Origin: Paenarthrobacter sp. DKR-5
GTDB lineage: Bacteria; Actinomycetota; Actinomycetes; Actinomycetales; Micrococcaceae
Assembly (NCBI RefSeq): GCF_018531425.1
Contig: NZ_JAHBOI010000002.1
Location: 558,001-622,000, forward strand
Length of the DNA stretch: 64,000 nucleotides
Direction: 5' to 3'
Of this stretch, positions 1-8,649 are shown in pieces. A program made the position numbers and the translations under genes. The notes under the pieces were generated by a model, which made no database searches, was not told the origin of the DNA, and saw nothing but the letters and a program-made list of their open reading frames with translations. The number at the start of each line of letters is the position of its first letter. Position 1 is the first letter of the stretch.

Positions 1-254
1 ATGCTGAAGACCCACGTGAAGTTCTCGCCGATGGAGAACGCGGCGCCGGAGTTGCGGATGTAGTGCCAGCTCAGCAGCGGCGGCAGGACAGCAGTGACCT
101 GGCCTTCGTACATCGTGGAGCTCACCCACGCCTTGGTCAGCTGGTCGAAGACATAGGCGAATACCGCCAGGCCCGCGAGGATGGCCAGAAGCGGGCCGCG
201 CCGCCGGACTCGCGGCGGGGCCGGGCGGGCTGGGGCGGTGGATTCTTCGTTCAT
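1..254 (-). CDS. lspA: Lipoprotein signal peptidase II, N-terminal part (cut by window edge)
   Basis: LspA is the membrane aspartyl protease that removes signal peptides from prolipoproteins after lipid attachment. The reverse complement of 254-1 reads from ATG through 84 codons without a stop and leaves the window. Visible are a Pro/Arg-rich cytoplasmic tail (residues 1-20), a first membrane segment (about 21-36), the family motif DQLTK at 37-41, and NSGAAFS at 68-74, which is the conserved LspA asparagine block. The two catalytic aspartates lie further on, beyond the window. It follows divIVA after a strong hairpin, and an lspA gene after divIVA is the usual actinobacterial order. The ribosome site is weak (GAAAG), so the start could be slightly different. 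Confidence 0.9.
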   Translation of the reverse strand, partial: MNEESTAPARPAPPRVRRRGPLLAILAGLAVFAYVFDQLTKAWVSSTMYEGQVTAVLPPLLSWHYIRNSGAAFSIGENFTWVFS

Positions 255-328
255 CTTGCTTTCGTTCTAGCACATATTCGTTGCCGAAGGCTGGACGGTC
301 GCCCGGCCTTCAGGCAGTGGACATGACA

Positions 329-365
329 GAAGCCGGCGGCTGGGCAGTCCCCAGCCGCCGGCTTC
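329..365 (-). terminator. 16-bp hairpin downstream of divIVA
   Basis: A perfect 16-bp stem (329-344 with 350-365) and a 5-base loop lie 11 bases after the divIVA stop and about 75 bases before the lspA start. Read on the minus strand it is followed by TGTCATG, so it lacks a clean T-run. It could be a terminator or a processing/attenuation hairpin that lowers lspA expression relative to divIVA. Confidence 0.65.
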
Positions 366-376
366 CGCGGCAGTTG

Positions 377-1060
377 TCAGATGTTGCTGTTGGCGTCCGA
401 AATCTCCGGAGTGGCAACGGAGCCGCGGGATTCGAGGTCGCGCAGCTGGCCTTCGATGTAAGCCTTCAGGCGCGAGCGGTAGTCGCGCTCGAAGCCGCGC
501 AGCTGCTCCACCTTGCGCTCGAGGACCGAGCGCTGCTGCTCGAGGGCGCCGAGCACCTTCCGGCTCTTTTCCTGGGCGTCGTTGACGAGGCTGCTGGCCT
601 CGATCTGTGCTTCGGCGATGATCTTGTCGCGCTGCGCGATGCCGTCGTTGACGTGCTGGTCGTGCAGCTTCTGGGCCATGGCGAGAACGCCGGCAGCGGA
701 TTCGGCAGCCACGTTGGCGCCGCTGGGGGCAGCCTGCACGGCAGACGGCTGCGCCGGGACCTTGGCGACCGCGGCCTCGGGCTCTTCCTTCTTGGCCGGC
801 TTGGCCTCTTCCTTCGGCTCTTCCTTCTTCTCGGCCGGGACCTTTTCGACCACCGGGGCGCCGGCTGCTGCAGCCTGCGGCTGCTTGCCGGAGGAAAGGT
901 CTGCAACCTGCTTGCGCAGGTCCTCGTTTTCCTGGTTCAGGCGCCGCAGTTCGACGACGATCTCATCAAGGAAATCGTCGACCTCGTCCTGGTCGTATCC
1001 CTCGCGGAATTTGGTCGGCTGAAACCGCTTGTTGACAACGTCTTCTGGCGTCAGAGCCAT
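377..1060 (-). CDS. divIVA: DivIVA/Wag31 polar growth scaffold
   Basis: DivIVA is a coiled-coil protein that marks curved membrane at poles and septa and in actinobacteria recruits the peptidoglycan elongation machinery. The 227-residue product starts with the conserved lipid-binding domain: MALTPEDV followed by the RFxPTKFREGYDxDEVDxFLD signature within residues 1-35. Residues about 36-55 start a first coiled coil. A Pro/Ala/Glu/Lys-rich linker covers about 58-115, and a long coiled coil fills 120-215. The linker is low-complexity and gives unusual reading in other frames. It is the last division gene before lspA, and the 186-base gap upstream to yggT could hold its own promoter, as expected for a protein needed in high copy. 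Confidence 0.96.
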   Translation of the reverse strand: MALTPEDVVNKRFQPTKFREGYDQDEVDDFLDEIVVELRRLNQENEDLRKQVADLSSGKQPQAAAAGAPVVEKVPAEKKEEPKEEAKPAKKEEPEAAVAKVPAQPSAVQAAPSGANVAAESAAGVLAMAQKLHDQHVNDGIAQRDKIIAEAQIEASSLVNDAQEKSRKVLGALEQQRSVLERKVEQLRGFERDYRSRLKAYIEGQLRDLESRGSVATPEISDANSNI

Positions 1061-1246
1061 CTGGTCACCTCATTGGTTTGGTTCGTCTGACAGCCTGCCG
1101 GCGGTCGACTCTACGGTATCGAATACTGTCGTGGGAACTCTAATTCACAGTAAGTGTGCTTCGGAGTTTTTACTTCTTGGTTCGGAGACTAACACAGCGG
1201 ATACGGCTGCCGGGGATATTGGCGGCCACATTCCCGTAAAGCGAAA

Positions 1247-1534
1247 TCAGGCCAAATTCCCGGTGACGTTCATCGCTATTGAAACCGCGATAAAGAGCAC
1301 CAGGAAGCCCAGATCCAGGCTGATGCCCCCGATACGGATCGGCGGGAGCCAGCGGCGCAGCAGGCGCAGCGGCGGATCCGTCACGCTGTAGACCACATGG
1401 GCGGCGACCAGCGCGACGCCCCGGGGGCGCCAACTGCGCGCGAAGATCTGCACCCAGTCGTACACCAGCCGCACCAGCAGAGTCACGAAGAACAGAAAGA
1501 GCAGGAGATGCAGCAGGGAGAAGACAATCGACAC
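1247..1534 (-). CDS. YggT family membrane protein
   Basis: A small integral membrane protein of 95 residues, the normal YggT length, found between sepF and divIVA in most Gram-positive dcw clusters. Two hydrophobic segments are visible, about residues 2-25 and 70-93, separated by a basic loop containing the family signature YSVTDPPLRLLRR and PPIRIGGISLDLG. The molecular function is unsettled. A role in osmotic response or in membrane organisation near the division site has been proposed for homologues. The start at 1534 is chosen because it places the first hydrophobic segment at the N-terminus. Confidence 0.9.
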   Translation of the reverse strand: MSIVFSLLHLLLFLFFVTLLVRLVYDWVQIFARSWRPRGVALVAAHVVYSVTDPPLRLLRRWLPPIRIGGISLDLGFLVLFIAVSIAMNVTGNLA

Positions 1535-1648
1535 GCTCGAACACGATCCTTTTCTGGGTCAACCCACGGTCCTCCCATCCTAGCGGGCGCCAGGACCGCG
1601 CGATCGGCCGCGTCGCGCCGGTGACTGCGTGCCGGCGGCGCCGCCACG

Positions 1649-2179
1649 TCAGCTCTGGTTGAAGAAGCTGGTCTGCGACTCGCTGGCCTTTTTGTCATCG
1701 CCAAGGACCTCAATGTAGGACGGCGAAAGCAGGAAGACCTTGTTGGTGACGCGCTCGATGCTGCCGTGCAGGCCGAAGACCAGGCCGGCCGAGAAGTCCA
1801 CGAGGCGCTTGGCGTCGGCTTCGCCCATGTCCGTGACGTTCATGATCACGGGGATCCCGTCGCGGAAGCTCTCGCCGATCACCTTGGCGTCGTTGTAGGA
1901 GCGCGGATGCACCGTGGTGATCTGGCGGAGGGCTGCGGAGTCCTCGCGGCTGGATGCCGCACGCTTGATGGGTGTCACGGGTGCCCGGTACTCCTCCTGC
2001 GCCGGTGCCGCGGCGGCCGCTGCAGGTTCCTGCGCGCTGGCCGGACGGCGCTCTTCGCGCTCGTAGTCCACTGAATAATCCTCGTTCTTGTGCCCGGAGT
2101 CGCTGGTTTCGGACTCGTAGTGCTCGTCACCATCGGCGAGCCCAAGATAGATCATTGTCTTGCGCAGAGCGCCGGCCAT
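1649..2179 (-). CDS. sepF: SepF, membrane anchor of FtsZ
   Basis: SepF tethers FtsZ filaments to the membrane and is essential in actinobacteria, which lack FtsA (none is seen here). The 176-residue protein begins with an amphipathic helix ([19 protein letters not shown]), then an acidic, Pro/Ala-rich linker, and the globular SepF domain at about 85-165 with the conserved [18 protein letters not shown] and [20 protein letters not shown] blocks. The conserved C-terminal tail of FtsZ that it binds ([10 protein letters not shown]) is intact in the ftsZ of this window. It lies between the PLP protein and yggT. Confidence 0.96.
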   Translation of the reverse strand: MAGALRKTMIYLGLADGDEHYESETSDSGHKNEDYSVDYEREERRPASAQEPAAAAAAPAQEEYRAPVTPIKRAASSREDSAALRQITTVHPRSYNDAKVIGESFRDGIPVIMNVTDMGEADAKRLVDFSAGLVFGLHGSIERVTNKVFLLSPSYIEVLGDDKKASESQTSFFNQS

Positions 2180-2264
2180 GGTTGGCTCCTATCGTGTCTT
2201 CTTTTCGTGCAGTCCGGGTGCGGTACAAACGGTGCGGTAAAACATGTCTCCAACAGGCCTGACG

Positions 2265-2984
2265 CTACCGTACCGGCGGCCGCGCACCGAGGACATCCGA
2301 ACCGACGCGCAGGTGTGTCGCTCCGTGCGCCACGGCCTGTTCAAGATCCTGGCTCATGCCCGCTGATATCGCCGTGGCGGCGGGGTGCGAAAGCCTCAGG
2401 TCCCGCGAGATTCCGGCCAACCGGCTGAACGCCGCGTCCGGGTCCGCACCCAGCGGCGCCACCGCCATCACGCCGGCCAGCGCCAGACCGGGGGTGCCGG
2501 CGATCCGGTCGGCAAGGGCGGCGACGCCGGCCGGCGACGCTCCGCCGCGGCCCTCCCCGCCGCCGTCCTGCAGGTCGACCTGGATGAAGCAGGCCAGGTC
2601 CGGCCTGCCGCTGGCCTGCTGTTCGGCAGCCATCGCCTTGCCGAGCGCATCCACGAGCGACGCCCGGTCCACCGAGTGCACCGAATGGGCATAGCGGACC
2701 ACCGATTTCGCCTTGTTCTTCTGCAGCTGGCCGATGAAGTGCCACCGCAGGCCGAGGCCTTCAAGCTCGGCCGCTTTCGCCGAAGCCTCCTGGTCGCGGC
2801 TTTCCCCCACGTCCCGCACGCCCAGCGCGGCCAGCAGGCGGATATCGGACGCCGGGTGGAACTTGGTGACGACGATCAGTTCGGGCGCCGGCCCCTTTCG
2901 CCCGGCAGCCGCGGCGGCAATCCGCTCCCGGACCCGTGCGAGGGCCCCGGCCAGTTCCGCGCTGCGGTCGGCAGGCTCAGCCAT
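2265..2984 (-). CDS. YggS/PLPBP family pyridoxal-phosphate homeostasis protein
   Basis: Single-domain PLP-binding protein of the fold-type III (alanine racemase-like barrel) family, thought to buffer free pyridoxal phosphate and keep amino/keto acid pools balanced. The 239-residue product has the PLP lysine in ELIVVTKFHP (K41), the GESRDQEA block (family GENYVQEA), the WHFIGQLQKNK motif, and a C-terminal RVGSDVLGARP. The start at 2984 is chosen because it overlaps the end of pgeF by 8 bases and begins the recognisable domain. A much longer in-frame reading upstream lies antisense-free inside pgeF and has no family similarity. Position between pgeF and sepF is conserved in actinobacteria. Confidence 0.93.
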   Translation of the reverse strand: MAEPADRSAELAGALARVRERIAAAAAGRKGPAPELIVVTKFHPASDIRLLAALGVRDVGESRDQEASAKAAELEGLGLRWHFIGQLQKNKAKSVVRYAHSVHSVDRASLVDALGKAMAAEQQASGRPDLACFIQVDLQDGGGEGRGGASPAGVAALADRIAGTPGLALAGVMAVAPLGADPDAAFSRLAGISRDLRLSHPAATAISAGMSQDLEQAVAHGATHLRVGSDVLGARPPVR

Positions 2985-3669
2985 GGAGCCACACCAGTCC
3001 TGCGAAGCGTCCGGTCGGCGCGTCGCGCCGGTGCGAAAAGAGGCGCTCCTCCTCCTGGGTGCAGCCGCCCGCGAACTCGTACCTGACGCCGGCGGCAGCC
3101 AGCTGGCTGGCGACCCCGGCAGGCAGGTCAAGGGCGGGAGTGCCGACCCGGGTGACGGCATGCGTTGCCGGCACCGCCGCGGCCACCTCCTGGCGCATCG
3201 CGGCCGGGACCTCGTAGCACAACCCGCACACGGAGGGGCCGATCCAGGCGCTGATCGCGGCCGCGCCGGCGTGCCGCATGGCCTCCACGGTGCGCGGGAC
3301 GACACCGGAGGCCACGCCCGGCCTGCCTGCGTGCGCCACCGCCAGCACCGGCGAGCCGTGCGCCGTCTCCCCCACCAGCACGACGGGCACGCAGTCAGCA
3401 ACCATCACGGCGAGGGCACGGCCGGTGGACACCATCGCGTCGGCGGTCGGCGCGGGCGCGGGCCCGTTGATCACCGCCACCTCGTTGCCGTGGACCTGGT
3501 CCATGAACTGCAGGGGGGCACCGGCAAGGCCCAGCTCGCGTTCGAGCCGGGCCCGGCGGAGCAGCACCGCGTCGGGGTCATCGCCGACATGAAGGGCCAT
3601 GTTCCCGGCGCCGGTGTCCGTGAATGCCACCGACACGCCGGGACGCACTTCCTCACGCCACCAGAACAC
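2977..3669 (-). CDS. pgeF: PgeF/YfiH (DUF152) multicopper-type purine nucleoside phosphorylase / peptidoglycan editing factor
   Basis: Homologues are zinc-dependent enzymes of the laccase-like fold reported to act on purine nucleosides. In E. coli the protein also prevents misincorporation of L-Ser in murein. The 230-residue protein shows the family metal-site blocks: MALHVGDDP, MDQVHGNEV, VMVADCVPVVL, AVAHAGRPG, and WIGPSVCGLCYEVP. Which activity dominates in actinobacteria is not clear from sequence. It follows ftsZ by 16 bases and overlaps the next gene, so it is part of the division transcript. Confidence 0.9.
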   Translation of the reverse strand: MFWWREEVRPGVSVAFTDTGAGNMALHVGDDPDAVLLRRARLERELGLAGAPLQFMDQVHGNEVAVINGPAPAPTADAMVSTGRALAVMVADCVPVVLVGETAHGSPVLAVAHAGRPGVASGVVPRTVEAMRHAGAAAISAWIGPSVCGLCYEVPAAMRQEVAAAVPATHAVTRVGTPALDLPAGVASQLAAAGVRYEFAGGCTQEEERLFSHRRDAPTGRFAGLVWLHG

Positions 3670-3685
3670 CCGAATTCGCCCGGTC

Positions 3686-4885
3686 CTACTTCAGGAAGTC
3701 GGGGACGTCCAGGTCATCGGCCCGGGAGCCGGACAGGTCCGGCTCCACGACGGCCGGCAGGTCGACGTCGAAACCGGCGTCACTGTGCGAACCGTTGGAG
3801 GACGGCCTGCCCCAGGCACCGAGCGACGACGGCGCGGCCACCGGGGCGGAGCTCTGTGCGGGGGCGTGGTTCGGGACGGGGACCTGGGCCGCTGCCGCGC
3901 GCTCGGCCTGGTGGGACTCCGGGGAGGCGTTGGTGGCGTCCACATTGTCGAACCCGGCCGCGATCACCGTGACGCGTGCTTCGTCGCCGAGCGCGTCGTC
4001 GATGACTGCACCGAAGATGATGTTCGCCTCCGGGTGCGCCACTTCCTGGACGAGGCGTGCCGCCTCGTTGATCTCGAACAGGCCCAGGTCGGAACCGCCC
4101 TGGATCGACAGCAGCACGCCGTGCGCGCCGTCGATCGAGGCCTCGAGCAGCGGGGAGGCAATCGCCAGTTCGGCGGCCTTGACGGCACGGTCCTCGCCGC
4201 GCGCGGACCCGATGCCCATCAGCGCAGAGCCGGCGCCCTGCATCACGGACTTGACGTCGGCGAAGTCGAGGTTGATCAGGCCCGGGGTGGTGATCAGGTC
4301 CGTGATGCCCTGCACACCGGACAGGAGCACCTGGTCGGCGGAGCGGAAGGCGTCCAGCACGGACACGTTGCGGTCGCTGATCGAGAGCAGTCGGTCGTTC
4401 GGGATGACGATCAACGTGTCCACTTCGTCACGCAGCGCGTCGATGCCGTTCTCGGCCGAGCTCGCGCGGCGGCGGCCCTCGAAGGTGAACGGGCGGGTGA
4501 CCACGCCGATGGTGAGTGCCCCGAGCGAGCGGGCGATGCGGGCCACGACGGGCGCGCCGCCCGTGCCCGTGCCGCCGCCTTCGCCGGCGGTCACGAAGAC
4601 CATGTCCGCACCGCGGAGCACTTCCTCAATCTCCTCGGCGTGGTCCTCGGCGGCCTGGCGTCCGACGTCGGGGTTTGCTCCGGCACCCAGGCCACGGGTC
4701 AGTTCACGGCCGACGTCGAGCTTGACGTCAGCGTCGCTCATCAGGAGGGCCTGCGCGTCGGTGTTGATCGCAATGAACTCAACGCCGCGCAGCCCCACCT
4801 CGATCATGCGGTTGACTGCGTTCACGCCACCGCCGCCGATGCCGACGACCTTGATGACGGCCAAGTAATTCTGCGGTGCTGCCAC
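3686..4885 (-). CDS. ftsZ: Cell division GTPase FtsZ
   Basis: Tubulin-like GTPase that forms the Z-ring. With the GTG start at 4885 the protein is 399 residues and begins (M)[19 protein letters not shown], the usual actinobacterial form. An ATG 14 codons upstream (4927) is in frame but adds residues without family similarity, while AAGGGAC precedes the GTG. The GTP signature [10 protein letters not shown] is at 103-112, the T7 loop [11 protein letters not shown] near 206, then a variable Ala/Pro/Ser-rich linker and the C-terminal binding tail [10 protein letters not shown]. The 191-base gap to ftsQ carries two palindromes and a TTGACA, so ftsZ probably has its own regulated promoter. Confidence 0.97.
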   Translation of the reverse strand: MAAPQNYLAVIKVVGIGGGGVNAVNRMIEVGLRGVEFIAINTDAQALLMSDADVKLDVGRELTRGLGAGANPDVGRQAAEDHAEEIEEVLRGADMVFVTAGEGGGTGTGGAPVVARIARSLGALTIGVVTRPFTFEGRRRASSAENGIDALRDEVDTLIVIPNDRLLSISDRNVSVLDAFRSADQVLLSGVQGITDLITTPGLINLDFADVKSVMQGAGSALMGIGSARGEDRAVKAAELAIASPLLEASIDGAHGVLLSIQGGSDLGLFEINEAARLVQEVAHPEANIIFGAVIDDALGDEARVTVIAAGFDNVDATNASPESHQAERAAAAQVPVPNHAPAQSSAPVAAPSSLGAWGRPSSNGSHSDAGFDVDLPAVVEPDLSGSRADDLDVPDFLK

Positions 4886-4924
4886 GTTCCGTGTCCCTTG
4901 TTCGTTTCCTGGATTTGGTTCAAC

Positions 4925-4941
4925 CAAAGCTTGAAGCTTTG
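4925..4941. promoter_or_regulatory. 17-bp palindrome in the ftsQ-ftsZ gap
   Basis: Perfect inverted repeat CAAAGCTT-G-AAGCTTTG, 40 bases upstream of the ftsZ GTG and 5 bases from the next palindrome. It may be an operator or a 5' leader hairpin. No protein can be assigned from the sequence. Confidence 0.55.
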
Positions 4942-4946
4942 TAGCT

Positions 4947-4967
4947 TAACCTTCAAGTTGAAGGTTA
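4947..4967. promoter_or_regulatory. 21-bp palindrome, candidate FtsR (MerR-type) operator of ftsZ
   Basis: Perfect inverted repeat TAACCTTCAA-G-TTGAAGGTTA, followed on its upstream side (minus strand sense) by TTGACA at 4974-4979. MerR-family proteins bind such short-gapped inverted repeats in or beside the promoter spacer. FtsR, the MerR-type activator of ftsZ known from Corynebacterium, is encoded at 44371-45132. Assignment of FtsR to this site is inference. Confidence 0.55.
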
Positions 4968-5076
4968 TAGTTATGTCAAGTAGCTCTGTCTGCGACGGTA
5001 TTGAGGATTGGATGGTTCTGCAATGACCAGTACCGCGTGTCGCCGTTTTGCCCGGAAAGTCTGACCGCGTGAGGCG

Positions 5077-6171
5077 CTAACGGGTAACCGGGTCGCGCGG
5101 GGTGCTGACGTCGTAGACCTGGACCGGGGCCGCCCCCGGCAAGGTGCTCGGCGCAGCGTTCAACAGTGCCTGCAGCACCTTCGCCTTGAGTTCCTTCTCC
5201 GAAGCGTTGCCCCACACCACGGTCTTGCCGTCGTTGAGGGTGAGCTGCACTGAATCGACCGAGGATGCCTGGGCGTGGTCCATCCGCGCCAGGATGGCCG
5301 GCGGCAGCACCGCCAGCACAGCGGTGATCGCCTTGAAAATATTCTTGCCGACGGCCGCCGTGCCGCCGTCGATCACCGGCAGCGCCACCGCTGAACGGTC
5401 CTTCACCGTCGCTACCTGGACCCCGTCCTGGTCGACCTGCACGAAGGCATTGCCGTTCTTCACCAAGGCGACCGGCACGCGCTCGGTGATGTGCACCAGC
5501 AGGGTCGACGGCGGCCGGGCCTCGATGGTGCTGTAGTGGACCTGTGGCAGCCGGCCGAGCAGTTGCTGGACCTGCGCGGCGTCGACCTGCGGCAGGGGCT
5601 TGCCCTTGAGTGGCGCCAAGGCGGCGTCGACCTGCTTGGCGGTGGCCAGCTTCAGGCCGTCCACCTTGATGGTGCGCACGGCCAGCAGCGGGGAGAACAC
5701 CAGCACAGCCACCAGCGCGGCCACGACAGCCACGACAGCTCCGGCCGTGAGCAGCAGACGCCGCCGCCGCCGGCGCGCCGGCGGCTCCGGGAACGCCAGG
5801 ACGTTCGCCGCGTCGTCCGGGTCGGCGCCCGGCACGGCCTTCCTGCGGCCCGGCCAGCGGAAACCGGAGCGCTCCGGCGTCGTCACCGCGTCGGACTGCG
5901 CGTCCTCGCCGGCCGGTCCCCCGTCCGCCTGCCGCGCCGCGCGCGCATTCTTTGCGGAACTCTTTGCGGAATTCTTTGCCGCGTTCTCCTGTGCGGGCGC
6001 CGGGTCGACGTCCTTGGTCGCGGAGAAAACCCGCCCCGGACGCCGGAGCCCGGTCCCGTCCGCCGTGCCTTGCTCCGGAGCCGCGCCTTGTTCCGGCGCC
6101 GGCGGCGGCCCGGCGGTGGCGGCCCCGTTGCCGCGCGAGCTGATGACGGGCGGTTTGCGGTTACCCGGCAT
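5077..6171 (-). CDS. ftsQ: Cell division protein FtsQ (DivIB)
   Basis: Bitopic divisome protein that with FtsL/FtsB controls septal peptidoglycan synthesis by FtsW-FtsI. From the ATG at 6171 (overlapping the murC stop by 11 bases) it is 364 residues. The cytoplasmic N-terminus is long and disordered (about 138 residues, rich in Ala, Pro, Gly, with an AAKNSAKSSAKNA repeat), ending in a basic stretch PARRRRRR. One membrane segment lies at about 139-163, then the POTRA domain begins with LAVRTIKVDGLKLATAKQV, followed by the FtsQ beta domain with ITERVPVALVKNG. A reading extended to 6279 has no support. Confidence 0.94.
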   Translation of the reverse strand: MPGNRKPPVISSRGNGAATAGPPPAPEQGAAPEQGTADGTGLRRPGRVFSATKDVDPAPAQENAAKNSAKSSAKNARAARQADGGPAGEDAQSDAVTTPERSGFRWPGRRKAVPGADPDDAANVLAFPEPPARRRRRRLLLTAGAVVAVVAALVAVLVFSPLLAVRTIKVDGLKLATAKQVDAALAPLKGKPLPQVDAAQVQQLLGRLPQVHYSTIEARPPSTLLVHITERVPVALVKNGNAFVQVDQDGVQVATVKDRSAVALPVIDGGTAAVGKNIFKAITAVLAVLPPAILARMDHAQASSVDSVQLTLNDGKTVVWGNASEKELKAKVLQALLNAAPSTLPGAAPVQVYDVSTPRDPVTR

Positions 6172-7552
6172 GGCCGCCCCCGAGCGCTGCAACGACGTCG
6201 GCACCGAGGGCAGTGACATCGCCCGCGCCGACTGTGAGGATGATGTCTCCGGGCCTGGCGTCCGCTCCGGCCGCGGCAACCGCCGCGGCCTTGTCGGGCT
6301 GGTAGCTGCCGTGCTGCATCCTGGCGGTGATCAGCTCACTGGTCACCCCGGGGATCGGATCCTCCCGGGCCGGATAGATGTCGAGCACGGCCACCGTATC
6401 GGCAAGATCGAGGGCAGCGGCGAACTCCGCTGCGAATTCCCGCGTGCGCGAGAACAGGTGCGGCTGGAAGATGACATGCACCCGGTGGCCCTCGGCGACC
6501 GTCCTGGCGGCGGTCAGCGCGGCGTGCACCTCGGTGGGGTGGTGGGCATAGTCGTCAAACACGCGCACCCCCCGGCCGGCGCCCTTGAATTCGAAACGGC
6601 GGGCGGCCCCGGCGAAAGCTGCCAGCGCGGCGGCTGCCTGGGCGGGCTCCACGCCAAGTTCCACCGCCACCGCGAAGGCGGCGGCCGCGTTCAGCGCGTT
6701 GTGCACACCGGGGACCTGGAGCCGGAGCGGGAAGGTTTCAGCCAGACCGTCGCGCTGCAGCGACAGCGCGGCGCCGGGCGCGGCCGGGTTGAGCAGCCTC
6801 ACGTCCGCGTTTTCGTCCTGCCCGTAGAGCACCACGCGGCAGGCGCCGAGTTCCCGGACGCCCAGCCCCAGTTCCCGGGACCCGGCGTCGTCGGCGCAGG
6901 CCACCAGCAGGCCCCCGGCCGGCAGCAGCGCGGCGAACCGGCGGAACGACTCGTACACCGCTTCGGCGGTGCCGTAATGGTCCAGATGGTCCGGCTCGAC
7001 GTTCGTCACGACGGCGATGCCCGGCCGGTAGTTCAGGAACGAACCGTCCGATTCATCCGCCTCCGCGACGAAGATGTCGGACCGTCCGTGTGCGGCGTTG
7101 ACCCCGAGCGCCGGGACGGTGGCGCCGATGGCGAAGGACGGGTCCAGCCCGGCGCCGCGCAGCAGCACGGTGATCATGGACGTCGTGGTGGTCTTGCCGT
7201 GCGTGCCGGCCACGGCCACCACGCGGTCGGCAGCCATCGCAGCTGCCAGCGCCTCGGACCGGTGCAGCACCGTGAGCCCGCGTGACCTTGCGACGGCCAG
7301 TTCCGGATTGCTCTCGCGGATCGCGGAAGAAATCACGACGGTGTCGACGTCCGCCACGGCCTCGGCGCTGTGCCCGGCGACCACCCGGGCGCCCAGTGCT
7401 GCCAGCGCGCGCAGGCCGGCCGATTCGTTGGCGTCCGATCCGCTGACCGGCACGCCCTGGGCCAGCATGATTCGGGCGACGGCGGACATGCCGGCGCCCC
7501 CGATCCCCACGAAGTGGACGCGGCCCAGGTCCGCCAGCACGGCCGGGCTCAT
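6161..7552 (-). CDS. murC: UDP-N-acetylmuramate--L-alanine ligase
   Basis: Adds L-Ala to UDP-MurNAc, the first cytoplasmic peptide-forming step. The 463-residue protein has the N-terminal [15 protein letters not shown] nucleotide-sugar-binding motif, the Mur ligase P-loop [10 protein letters not shown], the [10 protein letters not shown] block and DDYAHHPTE, all diagnostic of MurC. Its start overlaps the end of murG by 4 bases (ATGA) and its end overlaps the ftsQ start by 11 bases, so three proteins are translationally coupled. Confidence 0.97.
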   Translation of the reverse strand: MSPAVLADLGRVHFVGIGGAGMSAVARIMLAQGVPVSGSDANESAGLRALAALGARVVAGHSAEAVADVDTVVISSAIRESNPELAVARSRGLTVLHRSEALAAAMAADRVVAVAGTHGKTTTTSMITVLLRGAGLDPSFAIGATVPALGVNAAHGRSDIFVAEADESDGSFLNYRPGIAVVTNVEPDHLDHYGTAEAVYESFRRFAALLPAGGLLVACADDAGSRELGLGVRELGACRVVLYGQDENADVRLLNPAAPGAALSLQRDGLAETFPLRLQVPGVHNALNAAAAFAVAVELGVEPAQAAAALAAFAGAARRFEFKGAGRGVRVFDDYAHHPTEVHAALTAARTVAEGHRVHVIFQPHLFSRTREFAAEFAAALDLADTVAVLDIYPAREDPIPGVTSELITARMQHGSYQPDKAAAVAAAGADARPGDIILTVGAGDVTALGADVVAALGGGHAG

Positions 7553-8649
7553 TCGGACACCGCCTCGGCGACCAGCGCGGCCATCCGGCGGTCGGCGTCG
7601 CGGATGCCCAGCGCGGCCGCTGCCGCGGACATGGTCTGCAACCGGGCCGGGTCGGTCAGCAGCGGGACGAGGTTCGCGTACACCCAGTCGGGCGTGAACG
7701 CGTCGTCGCTGACCAGGACCGCTCCCCCGGCCGCCGCCAGCTCCGCTGCGTTCAAAGCTTGTTCGCCGTTGCCGTGCGGCAGCGGCACCAGCACGGATGG
7801 CAGGCCGACAGCTGACACCTCGCTGACCGTTGCGGCCCCGGCCCGGGCGAGCAGCAGGTCGGCGGCCGCGTAGACGCTCTCCATCCCGTCCACGTATTCG
7901 ACCTGCCGGTAGCCCGGGGCCTCAAGGACCGCGCCGTCGTCGGCAAGCACCTGCTTGCCGCGGCCGGTGATGTGCAGGACCTGGATGCCGGCATCGGAGA
8001 GAGCGGGGATGGACCGGGCGATCGTGCCATTGATGCTCGCGGCCCCCGACGAGCCGCCGGTGACGACAAGCACCGGCTGGTCCTCGCTCAGGCCCAGTGC
8101 CGCGCGGGCGGCAGGGCGGGCTGCCTCGCGGTCGAGACCGGAAATTTCCCGGCGCATCGGCATGCCCACCAGGCGCGCGTGCGGCAGTTTGGCCGCAGTG
8201 AACGCCACGGCCACACGCCGCGCGAAGCGTGCCCCCACGCGGTTGGCCAGACCGGGCCGGGCGTTTGCCTCGTGCACGACAACGGGGATGCCGCGGCTCC
8301 GCGCGGCCAGGTACATGGGGGTGCAGACATAACCGCCGACGCCGACCAGCACGTCCGCGCCGGCTTGCTCGAGGATGCGCCCGGCCTGTCCGACGGCGCG
8401 GGCGAGCCGTGCGGGCAACCGCAGCAGGTCCCCGGACGGCTTGCGCGGCATCGGGACCCTGTCGATGGTGGCCAGCTCGAATCCTGCAGCGGGCACGAGC
8501 CGGCTCTCCATGCCGTTCTCGGTGCCGACGGCAAGGATCCGGGTCTCGGGGTTCTGCTCGCGCAGGGCGTGGGCGATGGCGAGCAGCGGGCTGACATGTC
8601 CTGCCGTCCCTCCGCCCGCGAGTACGACTGAAAGGGCGCGGGTGCTCAT
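7549..8649 (-). CDS. murG: UDP-N-acetylglucosamine--MurNAc-(pentapeptide) pyrophosphoryl-undecaprenol GlcNAc transferase
   Basis: Peripheral membrane GT28 transferase that converts lipid I to lipid II. The 366-residue protein has the N-terminal glycine-rich [18 protein letters not shown] acceptor/membrane motif, [21 protein letters not shown], and the UDP-binding [13 protein letters not shown] and [12 protein letters not shown] blocks in the C-terminal Rossmann domain. It shares 4-base overlaps with both ftsW upstream and murC downstream. Confidence 0.97.
   Translation of the reverse strand: MSTRALSVVLAGGGTAGHVSPLLAIAHALREQNPETRILAVGTENGMESRLVPAAGFELATIDRVPMPRKPSGDLLRLPARLARAVGQAGRILEQAGADVLVGVGGYVCTPMYLAARSRGIPVVVHEANARPGLANRVGARFARRVAVAFTAAKLPHARLVGMPMRREISGLDREAARPAARAALGLSEDQPVLVVTGGSSGAASINGTIARSIPALSDAGIQVLHITGRGKQVLADDGAVLEAPGYRQVEYVDGMESVYAAADLLLARAGAATVSEVSAVGLPSVLVPLPHGNGEQALNAAELAAAGGAVLVSDDAFTPDWVYANLVPLLTDPARLQTMSAAAAALGIRDADRRMAALVAEAVSE

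Noticed and set aside
4886-4927. A longer ftsZ start at the ATG 4927
   Set aside because: The added 14 residues have no family similarity, and the GTG at 4885 starts at the usual FtsZ N-terminus behind AAGGGAC.
5600-7285. A 561-codon plus-strand frame opposite ftsQ and murC
   Set aside because: Shadow of murC/ftsQ with no motifs and no ribosome site.
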